Assembly: GCA_012295275.1 (NCBI GenBank)
Contig: CM022667.1
Location: 13,330,916 to 13,383,415 of the forward strand
Reading direction: 5' to 3'
Origin: Chrysomallon squamiferum
Taxonomy: Eukaryota > Mollusca > Gastropoda > Neomphalida > Peltospiridae
DNA: 52,500 nucleotides
The position numbers and the translations under genes are program-made. Shown here piece after piece: positions 1-16,748 of the stretch. Below the pieces are notes generated by a model. The model did no database searches and was not told where the DNA came from. It was given only the letters and a program-made list of their open reading frames with translations. The first letter of the stretch is position 1, and every line of letters starts with the position of its first letter.

Positions 1-272
1 GAGACCCTCTATATCTCGGACAAATCTTGTCTGGTTACTTTGATAAGAGGAAAGAGCAAAGGCTAAGATTTCTTATTGAAACTGTAATTGCATCAAAATA
101 AACCGAACGACACTTGTAGTAATTTTCCATGATTGACAGCTCATACACACAATGCAGCCTCGTTTTCAATTCGAAGTCGTTTGAAATGCTCTTAACCTTG
201 ACAGAAAACACATACTGATTAGAAATTGAATTGTCATCGTTATTCATTTAATTAATTAATTAATTAACTGTA

Positions 273-320
<48 letters not shown>

Positions 321-1026
321 GTTGTTGTAATCGTTGTTATTGTTTTTAACGATGCTTTTGTTATCGTTTTGTTTTTCTTAATATTATTGTTATTGTTGTT
401 GTTGTTGCGGTTATGATGGTAATGGCTATGATTATTACTGGTTTGCGAATATGAACAAGAATAAACAGAAGAAAATGAACCCAAAATTTATGTAAGATAA
501 GTCTCTGACGATTTCTCACATTTGTGTTAAACAGTCTCTGTGGTGCAAATCACTTTCAGATAAACCCGCAGTCTGCATCAACTTAACCGATTTGATTAAA
601 ATTTCAAAACAGTTTGCATTATCTAAGGTTAAAAGTGCAGAATACCGTCTATAAATAAAGTATCATTTGATTAAAGCTTTTTAAGGAGTAAAAATATTAA
701 AGCCTATTCTTTTTCTCTGTCCTGGTTTGTCATTATCTGGTTATATATCTAACCACCCATCCATTCATTTATTCATCCATCCATCCTTCTCTCTCTATCT
801 ATTATCTGTCTATCTGTCTATCTATACCTGTCTATCTCTCTGTCTATCTGTCAAGTTCTTTTATATATCAACCTATCTATCTGTCTGTCTGTCTGTATGT
901 CTGTGTATCTAACTGCCTACCTGTAGCTCTTTAATTATCTGTCTTTCTCTCATTATTTCGTTCTTATTCATTTACTCTCTCTCTGTTTTCTTTTTCTTTC
1001 ATTCTGTCACATTCACACACGCGCGT

Positions 1027-1062
<36 letters not shown>

Positions 1063-1259
1063 CCTCTCTATCTCTGCTTGATTTTCTTTTTCATTGACTA
1101 CAATCTTACGTTTTATCATATATGAATTTTAATGAAATGATTTTAAATGCATATACATATACATGTACACAGATAAACACAGACACACACGAACACACAC
1201 ACACACACACACATACACACACACATACACTCTACATGACTTCATGAGACTGGACTTCA
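1..1259. repeat. Gene-free DNA with AAT, TCTG/TCTA and CA repeats
   Basis: An (AAT)n run lies at about 271-320 and a GTT run near 388-408. Degenerate TCTG/TCTA tetranucleotides occupy 790-905, and (CA)n lies at 1022-1060 and 1190-1230. Nothing else recognisable. Confidence 0.8.
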
Positions 1260-1640
1260 GATTTAATTGACACGGGTCAAATAACTAACCCTTGGGAAAC
1301 CTGATCCGGGAGGATATGTATCTAGTAGCTTTAGTATCGCGTACAACTCGGACACAAGCCAACGTACTTTGTCAAAACGACAGAGTCCGGTTACTGCAAC
1401 ACTAGCAGTTTGACCGGGCGCCGTAAGTATACAGTTAATTAAAATGTCACTGGTATTTGGCACAGTCACAAATTTATTCGCGTACGTCTATGTGTGAACA
1501 CACTTATTAAATGCACCGCTCGAACTCGCCCGCTTACCAAGGTTATGACAAATGGCGGCTTCTTTCTGTGTGACAGATTGCGTTCGATCGTATCGCACGG
1601 GCGAGGTGTGTAATGAGTTTAATTAAAAACTTCATCAGAT
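1260..1640. other. Unique island with ATGGCGGC start-like site
   Basis: Higher GC and free of repeats. A donor-like gtaagtat occurs at 1423. ATGGCGGC at 1552 opens 18 codons (MAASFCVTDCVRSYRTGE) ending at a possible donor GAG|gtgtgt at 1605. Unspliced, the frame stops seven codons later. No family is recognised and it may be chance. Confidence 0.2.
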
Positions 1641-1926
1641 GACTGCAATGACACCTGTCTCATGGATCACAGAACAATAAACGAACTGTTTGCTTATTTA
1701 TTTATTTATTTGTTTATTTGTTTGTTTGTTTGATTGTTCATTTATCTGTGTGTTTGTTTATTTCTGGCGAGACTGGATACGTGCATATGATATCTTCTCT
1801 CTCCCCCGCTCTTTCATTCTCTACATTCTTTCTTGTTATTTCCATCTGTTTATCTTTATCAGCTAATTACTGTCTTCATGTTTTATGTTTAGATCTATAA
1901 TAATTGCAGGTCTTTTTTTCTTTCTT

Positions 1927-1929
<3 letters not shown>

Positions 1930-2012
<83 letters not shown>

Positions 2013-2028
2013 GTCTGTCTGTCTGTCT
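1930..2028. repeat. (TC)n then (GTCT)n microsatellite
   Basis: About 79 bp of uninterrupted TC followed by five GTCT units. Confidence 0.95.
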
Positions 2029-2159
2029 TTCATAATTTTGTTTTCTTTTTATACTTTCCCTTTCTGTGTTCCAGTCTCTTCATGAGCTTATAAATAAAAT
2101 TACATCCGCTCACTGAAGAAACCATTTTAATCTACTTGAGCACAAACAGACTGTGTCCT

Positions 2160-2700
2160 CACTTCCCGTCAAAATAAATTAAAAAATACAAAACAGACAC
2201 ACGAACAAAAGCGAAAATTATCTTCCCCCCCACCTTTTTTTAAACGTAAGCGGCCATTTGCACGAAACCGGAAGTGGAACAGTGGCGCGCTCCTCCTGTT
2301 TGTTTTTGCTGTTGTTGGTAAACGTGGGTCTCGTGTCTTTTCACTCACTGTCAATGTTTATCTCAACCTTACTGGTCTCGAGTCAGCGAGGGGAAACTCG
2401 ACTGTGAGTCCTACCGCTCGTGCGCACAGCAGACCTCATCTAATTTCCATTTAAGTCAATCCTGACCATGGGAGCACGTTTGTTGTCGCCCTTTTGGGTA
2501 AGTTGTATTTGAATAGACTCAGTCTGTTAATCTGCCTGGCACGAGCTCGTTTCGATGACGTAATCGTTTTACGACAATGAAAAGTGAAGCGAATTTAGCC
2601 GAGGAGGCTTTTTGAACGTGCGAAGTGTTAAAAGTAAAGTATTTTTGGATGTACGTGCTCATAGTTGTTTCGACAGCAGCACGATTAAGTCCGCGCTTCT
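2160..2700 (+). promoter_or_regulatory. Unique island with ETS site, start codon and consensus donor
   Basis: CCGGAAGT at 2268-2275 is followed about 190 bp later by gaccATGG at 2468 and ten codons (MGARLLSPFW) ending exactly at a near-perfect donor, TGG|gtaagt (2497|2498). TGACGTAA at about 2557 is CRE-like. Together they look like a promoter and first coding exon. No partner exon could be identified, so this remains a candidate. Confidence 0.25.
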
Positions 2701-2731
2701 AGTCTAATCGAGTAGGTTGGATACAAACTCT

Positions 2732-2980
<249 letters not shown>

Positions 2981-2984
<4 letters not shown>

Positions 2985-4200
2985 GACGACAATGAACCAC
3001 AGAGACAGATATAAAGAGAGAAAAAGTGGTAATGGAAGACAAAAATTATGAGACCGAATCGAAAAGAGAAAACGGGAGTACAAGTCAGATGAATACAGAA
3101 AAATAGGTAAATTTTCCCAACGAACATAATCAAATCAATGTCTTATTTAAATATCAAAAGCAAAACAAAAAAAGCACAAGTTCTCCTAATATAAAAATGA
3201 GTTGTTATTTGAATTTCATTCCCTCCCCCGTGTTTTATACCAAAAAAAAAAAAAAAAAAAAAGAATAATAGATTAATACGAAAGAGATGGGTTTTGGTTG
3301 TTGTTGTTGTATGTGTTGTGTTTTTTCTCTCTCTCTCTGTTTGATAAAAAAAAAAAAAAAATCATTTCAATCGTATACATTATTCTTTTATTCAAATTTT
3401 TTTATAATAATAATTTTAAACTGAATCAATTAAACTTACAGCATAATTATTCAGTAATGCAAAAATAATGTTAATACGACGGTGGTTTTTATTTAATGGT
3501 AACAGACTGTTCTGTTGAAGCCCTTCATACTTGTGACTTGTTTTCTCCGCTGTTTAGGGTCTCCGCTGTGACGTATGTTGACAGGCTCGCGATGTGGTTT
3601 AACGCCATAATGGCGTCGCAGCTGGAGTTCAGGCTAAAACGCGGATATGTATTGAAATCGTCGTGCATACGAAATAAAATATTAATATTATTTTGAATTT
3701 GAGGGAATGTTAAATAAATTATTTATGTGCAGCTTGTATTGCATGCCATGTTAAGTATGTGTGTATGTTATATATTTGTATGTATGTATGTATGTTTTAT
3801 ATGTGTGTATGTATCTATGTATGTATGTTTGTATATATCTATGTATGTTTATATATATGTATGTATGTACGTACGTATGTATGTCTATATGGATATGTAT
3901 ATATGTATCTATACATGCTTGCATGAATGTAACTATCAGCGTATGTGTGTGTACATATGTAAATTTTGTTTGCACCCACATTAATTCGAATGATTTTCAC
4001 ATGATTTATTATTATTAAAGTTATTGTAGCTCTGAAATATTAATTTTAACTGCAGTAAGAATTCTAGTTCACCAACTACAGTATTCACAGAGGAAACAGT
4101 AGAATTCTGGTTTAATCTGTCCAAACACATCACAAATGTAAGAATGCGACCCTAGAATAGCAAATATTTGTTGTTTTTACCAAACGCAAATAAAAGTTAT
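2981..4200. other. Gene-free stretch, poly-A and GTAT repeats
   Basis: Poly-A at 3241-3262 and 3346-3361. GTAT/ATGT tetranucleotides fill about 3768-3925. Between them, 3496-3690 is more complex and includes an ATGGCGTCGC site at 3610. No exon is supported. Confidence 0.6.
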
Positions 4201-4211
4201 AACTTTCCTTT

Positions 4212-4264
4212 CCGGAAGCAGGTTTTTTAGTAGCACCGGAAGATTGGCGATCTATTCCGGAAGT
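4212..4264 (+). promoter_or_regulatory. Cluster of three CCGGAAG (ETS-type) sites
   Basis: CCGGAAG occurs at 4212, 4236 and 4257, all in the same orientation within 52 bp, followed by the donor-like TAC|gtaagat near 4281. Spacing of 24 and 21 bp is roughly two helical turns. This pattern is common at housekeeping promoters; no transcript is shown. Confidence 0.35.
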
Positions 4265-4299
4265 CATAATAACACGTACGTAAGATATAAGTAGAATTT

Positions 4300-4323
4300 T
4301 TAATGAAACGATGTTTGCTATTT

Positions 4324-4363
<40 letters not shown>

Positions 4364-4633
4364 GCTGTTTGTTTGTCTATTAAAATTTTATACCTTTGGA
4401 TAGGTTTCATAATTTATCGATGAACTGATTTATTTTATTTATTTTCAAAATAACAGCAACTACTACTACGATTACAATTACGTCTCCGTCGTTGTCACAG
4501 TAATCTCGACCTTATTACCATCATTGTTAGTACTCATACTGCTTCAACTACAACTACCACGACAATAGTTTTTCTACTACTACAGCTACCACCACCGCTA
4601 CTACTGTTACTACTACTACTACTAGTACTATTG

Positions 4634-4672
<39 letters not shown>

Positions 4673-4717
4673 TTACTACTGTTGTTATTATTAGTAAAAT
4701 TATTACTATTATTGCTG

Positions 4718-4765
<48 letters not shown>

Positions 4766-5446
4766 CGAAAATTACAAAATTTGACAGCACATTAAAAGAA
4801 CTGAAAAAAAAACATCAAGCAAATTATTTCTGGCGAACATCAATTTTCTCGTTTAATCTTCTTACAAGAATAATATTTCGTAAAATCTTTCTTGATCGTT
4901 CTCTCTCTAAGACGATTATTTCACTTACTTTTTTTTTTTTTTTTTTTTCTCAGTAATTGACGATACTTAGCAGAATTTTGGACAGATTTCTAATTACGTT
5001 TTTATTCTCTCTGAACAAACAGAGACACGAGTATGTCACAAACTCGATAACGGTTTTCCACGGAGCGTCAAATTGACGAGCTTTGCTGCAACGCGATTGG
5101 TTGCTTTCCTGAAGTGGATTAAGTTGTCGCACTTGTTAGTATCACCGCCGACAGAGGGGGCCCCTCGCGTGACATTGCTGTCCGTAATTTGTGTGTTGCC
5201 GTTATCGTTTTGAAATCGTGGTGCGCTGTTTTTTGTGAAAACTGCAGCAATTACTGACACTTAGACTGGAATGATTATCTGATTATAGATTGAACTGAAT
5301 CTACATTATTACAGACGAATAAACGAGGATGTAAAAAGAAAAAAAGAAACAAAAAATAAAAAATAAAAATAATTAAGAAGAAAGAAAGAGAAGTTTATAT
5401 ATAAGAATTTTACATTTAAACTTCCGAACCAATTCTCATATGGAAC

Positions 5447-5488
<42 letters not shown>

Positions 5489-5763
5489 ACCTACTACTAC
5501 TACTACTGTTACTAATATTATTATTGCCATCGTCATCATCGTCGTCATTATTGGCATTGTCATCATCATCATTATTATTGTTATCATGATGATGATGACG
5601 ATGTTGAAGGTAATGGTAATGGTAGTAAAATTAACCATAATAATAAACCTAATATTAGAATAGTCGTAGTAGGATTAGAGATAGCAGTTGTAGTAGTAAT
5701 AATAGAAGCAGTACTAGTAGTAGTGGAAATAACTAGTAGTAACAGCTGATTATTACTATTATT

Positions 5764-5802
<39 letters not shown>

Positions 5803-6260
5803 CAGTATTAGCATTAGCAGCATCATCAGTAGTAATAATGCTAGTAGTACTACTATAGTAACACCAATAGCAGAGGTAAAAGCTATAGCAATAGCCGTAG
5901 CATGAGCAATACTAATGATAATATAGTACTAGTAATATATTAGTAGCAGTGATGGTAGAATACAATTAGTAGTTTTAGTTGAGGTATTTTTTGTTGCTGT
6001 AGTAGTAGTAATGGAATTGACCATAGCAGTGGTAGTGGTGGTAACGGCTGTGATTGTAGAACGAGAAGTAGCAGTTGAAGTAGTAATGGTAATGGAAATA
6101 ACAGTAGCTGCGACAGTAGCAGTAGTTGTGGCTGAAGTAGGCAAAACAGTAATAGCAACAGTAGCAGCGGGAGCTGTAGCTGTTGTAGTAGTAAAAACGT
6201 ATAAGCGCTAGCTTTAATAATAATAGTAGCAGAGAGAGGATGATGATGATGATGATGATG
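4300..6260. repeat. Trinucleotide mosaic (CTA, ATT, AGT, GAT) with one unique island
   Basis: (ATTT)n lies at 4319-4362, CTA/TTA runs at 4535-4762, (ATT)n at about 5448-5486, (AGT)n at 5764-5803, impure AGT/AAT to 6230 and (GAT)n at 6238-6260. Long frames here encode only homopolymers. The island 4990-5260 is unique and CG-containing, with an inverted CCAAT near 5095. Confidence 0.85.
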
Positions 6261-8560
6261 ATTACGGTGATGATGTTTAATCCATCTCGCGCATTTTGTC
6301 TCCTTTACACCACCAACGACAATACAAACACCGTCGTACCATTCACGACGTCGTGTTTTTCTCTCTCGTCAGAACCGAGAGAGAATACAAACAAGGCTTT
6401 CATATTCATACACATACAGCAATGAAAAAAAAAAAAAAAAAAAAAAAAAAAGGAACCTATACTAATCCAATTTTCTTGTGTGCTCTTCTTTAACAATAGC
6501 TGTGGAAACATCCAGTTCAGTTTCGCCCCGTTTTGCACGTGCTCTGGATCTGTGTGGTTCAAAGGACGTAATCCTCTGGATCGACCTGCGGGGAGAGGGC
6601 TAAAGCGGTCAATGAATTCCTGTCACGTACAGAAACAGGTGATGGACGTACACGTTTGGAGGACACTCGGTCAGTTTTCAGATTCATAGGTCGTTCGATC
6701 GATTCTTATTGACAGAAATGTTATACTGATGTAGTTCTTGACTACTGATGCACTTTAAAAGAAACACACACACACCTATACACACTCACACGCACACACA
6801 CACACATACACACAGACATATACACACATTCACACATGTAAGTTAGATATAAAAACACACAGCCATAAATATACTCAGTCAGCTGTAAGTTTATGTATTC
6901 ATTTGTCGCTTTACGCAAACTTCGCTGCTTATATTTCTGTCTGTGTTTATATGTATCTCTGTTCCTTTATTATTTAAATTTATTTTCAATATTTTAATAG
7001 ACACGAACAATATACTGAACGAAAAAAAAAATTAGGGTCTACAAAAATGCTGAAAAAAAAAGAAAAAAAAAAGGAGGTTCTAGAAATATACTGAACGAAA
7101 ATAGGGGGATCTAGAAATACATGTATACTGAACAACAAAAAAAAGAACAACAACAAACAACAACAACAGAAATATTTCGATACATGACAGATCAATATCG
7201 CGCACAGCAAACCGGTATTGTTGATTGAAACAGTTAGATTAATTTGGTGAACTTAAATAAAAGAATGTCATGATTCGTTGATTTCATAATCTGAGTGACA
7301 AAAAAATAATAATTATAAAAATAAATAAAAAACAAATAAAAATAAATAAATGAACAAAATAAAATAAAAGAAAGTCACTGCACACAATCACACCAAATAA
7401 TACGTGGCCAACAAATACTTTGTTCAGTAAAGATTTTAAAGACACGAATTTCAAAGCTGTATTATTAAGATGTGTTTTTTAAGGACTTGAAAATCTAAAA
7501 AACAATAATCAAGGTGCTGATTACAAAACTTTTATACATAAACACGACCAATATAATCTCTTATTCTCATATTATTGTCAAAATGGAGAACAACAGCTGT
7601 GCAAAGAAACAAAAATATAATTTTTATTCTAGCTCTCGTTCGAAAACCTAATGAAAAAGAATCTTACACGAAATCCCATTAACTGAATGCCTGTCGCACG
7701 TAATCAGAAGACGCTAATATGCAAATAGTCATTACAACGAATTTACTGAATTCAATAAGGCTGTAAATAACAAAATATAAGAAAAATTCTATTTTACATG
7801 AAACTTCACTGTCTAAAGACTATATCGCTCTAACTTCGAACACACCGATAAATCTTTACAATAGAATTTATAATTAAATATAGTGAGGATAGAGATTATA
7901 ATTATAAATATAATATATCATACATAAAAAAGAAAAAAAAAAAAAAAGAAGAAAAAAAAAGAAAGATAAATGCACTGCTAAGTTTCTGTCGTTCTTAATC
8001 CGAAAACACTAGTAAATCAACAGAACAGAAAATCTGATTAAGTTACAATCAGGGTATGTGTAAGGACAAAAACTATATTTAACATCAAACAGCTCTAAGC
8101 CAAACTAAATCTCCTAATCTGAAGATACTTATCACACAACATCACGGTGTAGAAACATCCAAATTGTTATTCACACACACATACAAAAAAAAAAAAAAAA
8201 AAAAAATAAAGAAAGAAAAAAAACAGAATATAAAAATTCAAGCCTGGGTTCCCCGCCGTCTTTTCAATCATCCTCTGTTGTCTTGCCCGCAGATCGCTCT
8301 AAACACGTATTTGCAGAAACCAGAAAAGAGCATTCATTGGCCTTGATTAGTGACAAGCGAAAATACTCCGGCGTCAGTCCATCATAATATAGCATTACAT
8401 TTTCAATTGAATTCTTATATACCCGAGCTTTTTCAGCGAGGTAAATGAATTTGCGTGTCTTTATTTAGACGATACTCAGCACGGGCGACTGGTTATTAAC
8501 ATTTCCGCGCCCCATTGTCGTCTTTTTTTTATGATCGTTTTGAAAAAGCAAGACACAAGT
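6261..8560. other. Gene-free, AT-rich unique sequence with poly-A and CA runs
   Basis: Poly-A lies at 6423-6451, 7028-7075 and 7928-7963, and at about 8184-8206. CA-rich DNA occupies 6761-6840. The unique island 6480-6700 is GC-richer and open in two frames between a possible acceptor (6499) and donor (about 6640), but it has no recognisable protein. Confidence 0.6.
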
Positions 8561-8562
8561 GC

Positions 8563-9360
<798 letters not shown>

Positions 9361-9874
9361 TTTACAGAAAGACAGGAAAACAGACCGAGATATCATAAAA
9401 GAGGATCGTCAAAAATGTAAGATTTTTAAATGGGAAAATAACTGAATAAATCAGTAAAAATGAAAACTGTAACAAAAAAGAAAAAAACACAAAAAAAACA
9501 ACAACTAAGTAATCGGCTACTGAATGTCAAATAAACTTGAATAAATGAATGAATTATTAAAATGAACAGGAGAAAACGTAACTCAATACATTTATTAGGT
9601 GTCAGTACATAAACATGTGACATTTATGTTGTGGAAGCTTCTGTTTATTGATATTATAATGACAGCGTGGGTTGAGTCATGCTTTCCTCAGTTTCACGAA
9701 ATAGTAAATGTATTTAGAATATTCTGTAATTTAAAACACACCTTAACATACACGTGTGCTTAATACGTAGCTGAAACGCAGTGCGATCTAATTTGAATAT
9801 TTAATTTATTACCTACGTAATACTAAAACAAAAGATTTTATGCATATTAGACAGATGTAGCGAAAGTACTCTGT

Positions 9875-9946
<72 letters not shown>

Positions 9947-10140
9947 TTATATATGTATTGAAAGTGTATCCATTTGCAGTATTCAAAACAAAAATAAAAT
10001 TAAATATATTAAAACAACTGATCCCTGAACACTGTACTATACCTTGGTGGTCTCTCTTTTTAACAAATTGCTCTCGAGTTCAGTATCAAGATTTCCACTG
10101 AGAAGACGAAGAAAAAAGCGAAATATTACAACATTCATTT
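9361..10140. other. Gene-free AT-rich DNA with one (GT)n run
   Basis: (GT)n spans about 9873-9940. The remainder is unique with no supported exon. Confidence 0.7.
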
Positions 10141-10163
10141 ATTGTTGTTGTTGTTGTTCTTTT

Positions 10164-10198
<35 letters not shown>

Positions 10199-10474
10199 TT
10201 ATCGTTTTATTTAAATATTTCTATTTAATTGTTTTCAGTAATTTTCTAAGATACATTTGTCGTTTATAATGTTACGATTGTACATGATGCAGTTGTTTCT
10301 GGAATTTTATTGTTGTGCTTTTTGTTATTTTGTTTCTTCTTCTTGTTTTTTTAAATTTTTGTTCTTTTTTTTTTTTTTTTTTTTTTTATTGCTTTTTAAA
10401 ATATATTTTGTTTTGGAAGTTTCTCTTTTTTTCTTCTAATGCCATAATTACTTCTTCTTTTTTCTTCTTCTTTA

Positions 10475-10514
<40 letters not shown>

Positions 10515-10710
10515 GTTGTTGTTGTTGTTGTTGCTGTTGTTATCGTTGTTGTTATTTTTATTATTGTTTTTATTATTATTATTATTATTACTGTTACTAT
10601 AATTATTACTGTAATTATTACTATTATTATTATTATTATTATTATTATTGTTATTGTTGTTGCTGTTGTTCTGGTTGTTGTTATTTTTATTATTGTTTTT
10701 ATTATACGTT
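10141..10710. repeat. GTT, ATTT, poly-T and ATT/GTT block
   Basis: (GTT)n is followed by (ATTT)n at 10162-10200, poly-T at 10368-10387 and an ATT/GTT mosaic at 10478-10705. Confidence 0.9.
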
Positions 10711-11146
10711 AGACGATCCCAGTCATTATGAAGACCTCCCACTGACTAATCTGTCCCTCCCTTTCGAGTTTCCCTAGCGCCAGTCCCCTGCTGTTGCCTT
10801 TGCCGTTGTTTTATAGAAGTATCAACACCGCGTTGGTCGTTTTCCACAACAAACCATTTAAACCTATTCCACAGTCTCACTCTGTCCTCATTGTATTGTA
10901 TTCCAACATTACGTAGGTACGCTGTTTTATCAGTTTAAAAACACAGTCGTTGTGACGTTTAGTACAGATAGGTTTGAGAACGTTTATATGATACGTTGTT
11001 CGTGTCGTATAGTGATGGTAATGATAACAATGACAACAACAACAACAATAACAATAATACTAATAATAGTAACCGTAAAATTAATAACAACAACAACGTA
11101 TGTATATTTGTATGTCTGTATGTATCTGTATGGATGTGATGTATGT

Positions 11147-11208
<62 letters not shown>

Positions 11209-11523
11209 TGTGTGTGTGTAACTTACACACTCGTATTGCTATAGTGATAGAATGCTGAATCAAGGGAAATAACCCGTGCTATTAACTGATAGATATTTTT
11301 CGTTTTTTGAAGCAAAATGAGAAAAACACAATCCACACAGACGAACTACGGAAAAGCAAAGCTTTGAGAATGTATCTACTGATACATATTAAAAATCATT
11401 ACTTTTTGATCAATATTATCATTATTCTCCGTACAGAAACCATTAAAAACAAGGATTCTTTATACCCTCCTTCGATACACAAACGTATCAAAAAAAAAAA
11501 AAAAATAATAATAATAATAATAA

Positions 11524-11566
<43 letters not shown>

Positions 11567-12244
11567 AAAAAACAAACAAACGAAAAACATCACGAAAACA
11601 ATTATCTTTATTATCATCATCATTTTCATTACTGTTGTTGTTGTATTCGTCGTTATTGTATGGCTGTTGTTGTTGTTGTTATTATTATTATTATTATTGA
11701 GTCCGCACTGCAATGAACGTGGAAACAGACATAAAAGAATTGCCTTTCTTTTCCTTTTTTCATCTTCTTCTTTTTTTTTTTTTTTTTACTTTCTTCTTCG
11801 TTGGCATTCATTTTTGTCTTAATAAACGGTTTATAGGTAAAAAAAAAAATATATAAATAGATGTAATACCGAAATTCAGTCAGTGTTTATTTGAAGAAAT
11901 AAAAAAAGTTAAAAAGTTAAAAAGCAATTATCTTTTTTTTTTTTATTTTTTTACGGAATCTTTTTTTTCCTTATTTTTTTTCATTTTCCTTAATGTTTCG
12001 TTACGTTTGTTGTTTTATTTTTACGGAATTTTTTTCTGTTTTTTTTTTTCCCAGTTTTATTTTTATTTACTTTTTCCCTGTGTTTTCGTTTTTGCTTTTC
12101 TCACATTTCAACAAAAACTGACAAAGCTACAACGTCGCCACTGTCGTATTTCTTCAGCTGAAACTGTCACAGTGGCTTTTAGGCTGCCATAAACTTTGTC
12201 AGTGACAAATTTACAAAAGGTAATAAATTATTCATATATTAAAA

Positions 12245-12246
<2 letters not shown>
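10711..12246. other. Gene-free stretch; compound GA-GT, ATA and poly-T repeats
   Basis: 10740-10980 is unique. CAA/ATA repeats fill 11025-11098. A compound (GA)n(GT)n occupies 11149-11220. Poly-A, ATA and (AAAT)n lie at 11491-11560, GTT/ATT at 11630-11698 and poly-T at 11771-11787 and beyond. Confidence 0.8.
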
Positions 12247-12289
<43 letters not shown>

Positions 12290-12783
12290 ACCGTTACTGA
12301 ATGAACTGAATTAAGTCACAAGGGAACAAGAACGGAGAAAAAAAAAATTCCAGATATCATTTTCAAATCTTAGTCTGATAAAAGTTTTACGATCTCAACT
12401 TATCTACTGTATTGTCAAAAAAAAACAATATCAGCGCAATCCATTTTCTTTTTTCTTTTTTTGACACTCGTTCTTTTTTTTTTTTTTTTTTTTTTCGTTT
12501 TTATTTTGGCGTGTATGGATTTGTTTACTTCGCGGATTAACGCTCGTGACCGCACGTGACTCTTGCACGTGCTTTGTGTTCTGAATAAACAGTGGTAATA
12601 ATATAAGTAAATACTATCAATGACCGAACAATTGCCGGTCAAAAGAGAATGGGGTAAGTCAACACGAAATAACCAACACGAAGATATACACACACCCCTT
12701 GCAGAAAAGTTTCAGCACCCCCCAGGGACAGGAATTTAAAATGGACGAAGACATTTCTGAAAATAGGTATCTTGATCGCCGTA

Positions 12784-12854
<71 letters not shown>
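12247..12854. repeat. (CA)n, poly-T and (TC)n tracts
   Basis: (CA)n lies at 12247-12288, poly-T at 12474-12495 and (TC)n at 12785-12854. 12500-12780 is unique, with CACGTG-like sites near 12555 and 12567 but no exon. Confidence 0.85.
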
Positions 12855-13992
<1,138 letters not shown>

Positions 13993-14149
13993 TCAGAGCA
14001 ATTCTTCTACCGGAGCCAGGGATCCTAAAATACTCATTTAAACTTGCCTGAAAAACACTTCGAACCGAAATGAACCGCCAGAGGCCCATATCATGCACCG
14101 GTCTGGCATCACAAATGTATCGCAAGTCGAACTGAATATGCATCAATCA

Positions 14150-14266
14150 ATGGCTGGCAGACGCGGCGGTTACCGCACCGACCGGCCTCTCAAGCCGCCT
14201 TTTGTGTTCGGTGCGTTGATTCTGATGGCCACAGCACCCAAGAGAGGCAGCCCGTTTACTTATTGA
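14150..14266 (+). CDS. Small 38-codon open frame in a unique island
   Basis: ATG in context atcaATGG opens 38 codons (MAGRRGGYRTDRPLKPPF, then a hydrophobic VFGALILMATA stretch and KRGSPFTY) before TGA. The island 14000-14340 is unusually GC-rich for this half of the window. No family is recognised; it could be chance or a lost transposon fragment. Confidence 0.15.
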   Translation: MAGRRGGYRTDRPLKPPFVFGALILMATAPKRGSPFTY

Positions 14267-14340
14267 CACCGAATGAACATCGGGGCAGCCCGAGACGAAA
14301 ATCATTGGCTTGTCACACCATTGGATCTTACACTCGGAAG

Positions 14341-14787
14341 ACTTAACGGTTAAATTAAAAAAAAAAAAAAAAAAAATTCTTTTTTTATTATTATTATTTT
14401 TTTGATTATTAATAATTTATTTTTATTCGTAAATCTTACCAGAGAAGCACTTAAGATCTCTTGGCGAAGATGAGTTCGTGGAGTGTAAGAAAACGCCTTT
14501 TCGATCTTTCTCTGACAATTCGTAATCGTTCTGTCAGTCGGAAAAAAAAATGACGATTGGCTCCGAGGAAAGTTTACGGCGATGACCGATGAATAATTGA
14601 AGAACTTTATTTGGCGATATCGCACAATCTCGTAAAGTGTCGGAGAAATGGGTCCCGTGACTTCAGTGCAAGACCATAAATTTGTTGATGTATTTTATTT
14701 CTTATATAGTTTTATTATTTTATTTTATTTTATTTTATTTTATTTTATTTTATTTATTTATTTGTTAGTTAATTTAATTTAAACAGT

Positions 14788-14877
<90 letters not shown>
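14341..14877. repeat. Poly-A, (TTTTA)n and (TC)n
   Basis: Poly-A lies at 14357-14376, (TTTTA)n at 14712-14755 and (TC)n at 14791-14877. 14420-14690 is unique. Confidence 0.9.

Positions 14878-16748
<1,871 letters not shown>

Noticed and set aside
6480-6689. Open frames between a possible acceptor and donor
   Set aside because: Two overlapping frames stay open in a GC-richer patch, but neither shows a recognisable motif. Not enough to call an exon.
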